This document shows positions 5,651-5,717 of a DNA stretch of 5,717 bases, one piece after another. The stretch covers positions 1 through 5,717 of the forward strand of contig CAKOSE010000038.1 in NCBI GenBank assembly GCA_934102055.1, in the 5' to 3' direction. The notes under the pieces are model-generated. The model saw nothing but the letters and a program-made list of their open reading frames with translations, did no database searches and was not told the origin of the DNA. Position 1 is the first letter of the stretch, and the number at the start of each line of letters is the position of its first letter. Source of the DNA: an uncultured Bacilli bacterium. Lineage in GTDB: Bacteria > Bacillota_I > Bacilli_A > RF39 > UBA660. The position numbers and the translations under genes were made by a program.

Positions 5651-5682
5651 ACCCCGTTTCTTGGACAAAATAGAAACGAGGT
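5651..5682 (+). promoter_or_regulatory. Hairpin at the IS end that includes the orfA ribosome binding site
   Basis: ACCCCGTTTCT (5651-5661) pairs with AGAAACGAGGT (5672-5682), with one C-A mismatch and a 10-nt loop, followed by TTTTG. The 3' arm contains GAGG (5678-5681), the ribosome binding site of orfA. The structure can form only in RNA that starts upstream of the element's end region. It could hide the site or stop incoming transcripts. Confidence 0.6.
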
Positions 5683-5688
5683 TTTTGT

Positions 5689-5717
5689 ATGACTAAAATA
5701 AGTTATGAAGAAAGAAT
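5689..5717 (+). CDS. IS3-family transposase OrfA, N-terminal fragment
   Basis: ATG 5689-5691 lies 7 nt after GAGG. Only nine codons are visible, M-T-K-I-S-Y-E-E-R, before the window ends. This N-terminus, just inside an IS150-like end, fits the helix-turn-helix OrfA that is usually joined to the OrfB DDE integrase by -1 frameshifting. The assignment rests mainly on the terminal repeat and spacing; the fragment alone is too short to identify. Confidence 0.6.

Larger units (their letters stand above)
5643..5717 (+). mobile_element. Left end of an IS3-family (IS150-like) insertion sequence (partial)
   Basis: The sequence TGATATGAACCCC, followed by GTTTCTTGGACA, has the layout of IS150/IS3-group terminal repeats (TG, five bases, CCCC-like block, then TTGGACA). 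It is followed closely by a start codon for a short basic protein. The exact boundary (5643) is inferred from the conserved terminal TG. The other end and any target duplication lie outside the window. The element sits about 50-70 nt upstream of the proposed promoter of the collagen-like gene and points away from it. Confidence 0.7.

Overview
The window is about 70% A+T. It has strong GGAGG-type ribosome binding sites and AGA/ATA/AAA-rich codon use. It carries spore-surface type proteins behind mother-cell-like promoters and part of an IS3-type insertion sequence. Together these point to a spore-forming low-GC Firmicute, most likely a Clostridium (cluster I) or a close gut relative. No gene here fixes the species.

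Almost everything is read from right to left. At the right edge (5643-5717) lies the left end of an IS3-family element, whose orfA starts rightward and runs off the window. Leftward from there come: a promoter resembling the sigma-K class (5565-5591); a 377-aa collagen-like protein with a BclA/C1q-like head (5507-4374); a small hairpin terminator overlapping its stop codon; a 621-aa adhesin-like protein with a beta-helix N-terminus, a Big-type Ig repeat and a C-terminal WxL-like domain (4304-2439); another sigma-K-like promoter (2404-2431); and two overlapping genes for beta-sandwich (SpaA/CnaB-like) proteins of 120 and 182 aa (2383-2021 and 2045-1497).

None of these four proteins has a visible signal peptide or membrane segment. 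Three transcription units are each preceded by a CATANNNTA box, two of them with AC at 16-17 nt. My reading is a cluster for the outer spore surface (exosporium or spore appendage): the proteins would be made in the mother-cell cytoplasm and assembled on the forespore, so they would need no Sec export. This is inference from domain types, missing signals and promoter matches.

The left fifth (1252-1) is a different unit: the N-terminal 417 residues of a secreted or membrane-anchored protein with a SipW-type signal (TTYAVFTD). It lies behind a vegetative sigma-A-like promoter (1378-1406) and a leader with an orphan Shine-Dalgarno and a 15-nt direct repeat. The 244 nt between this gene and the spore cluster hold only those regulatory sequences and a weak possible terminator.
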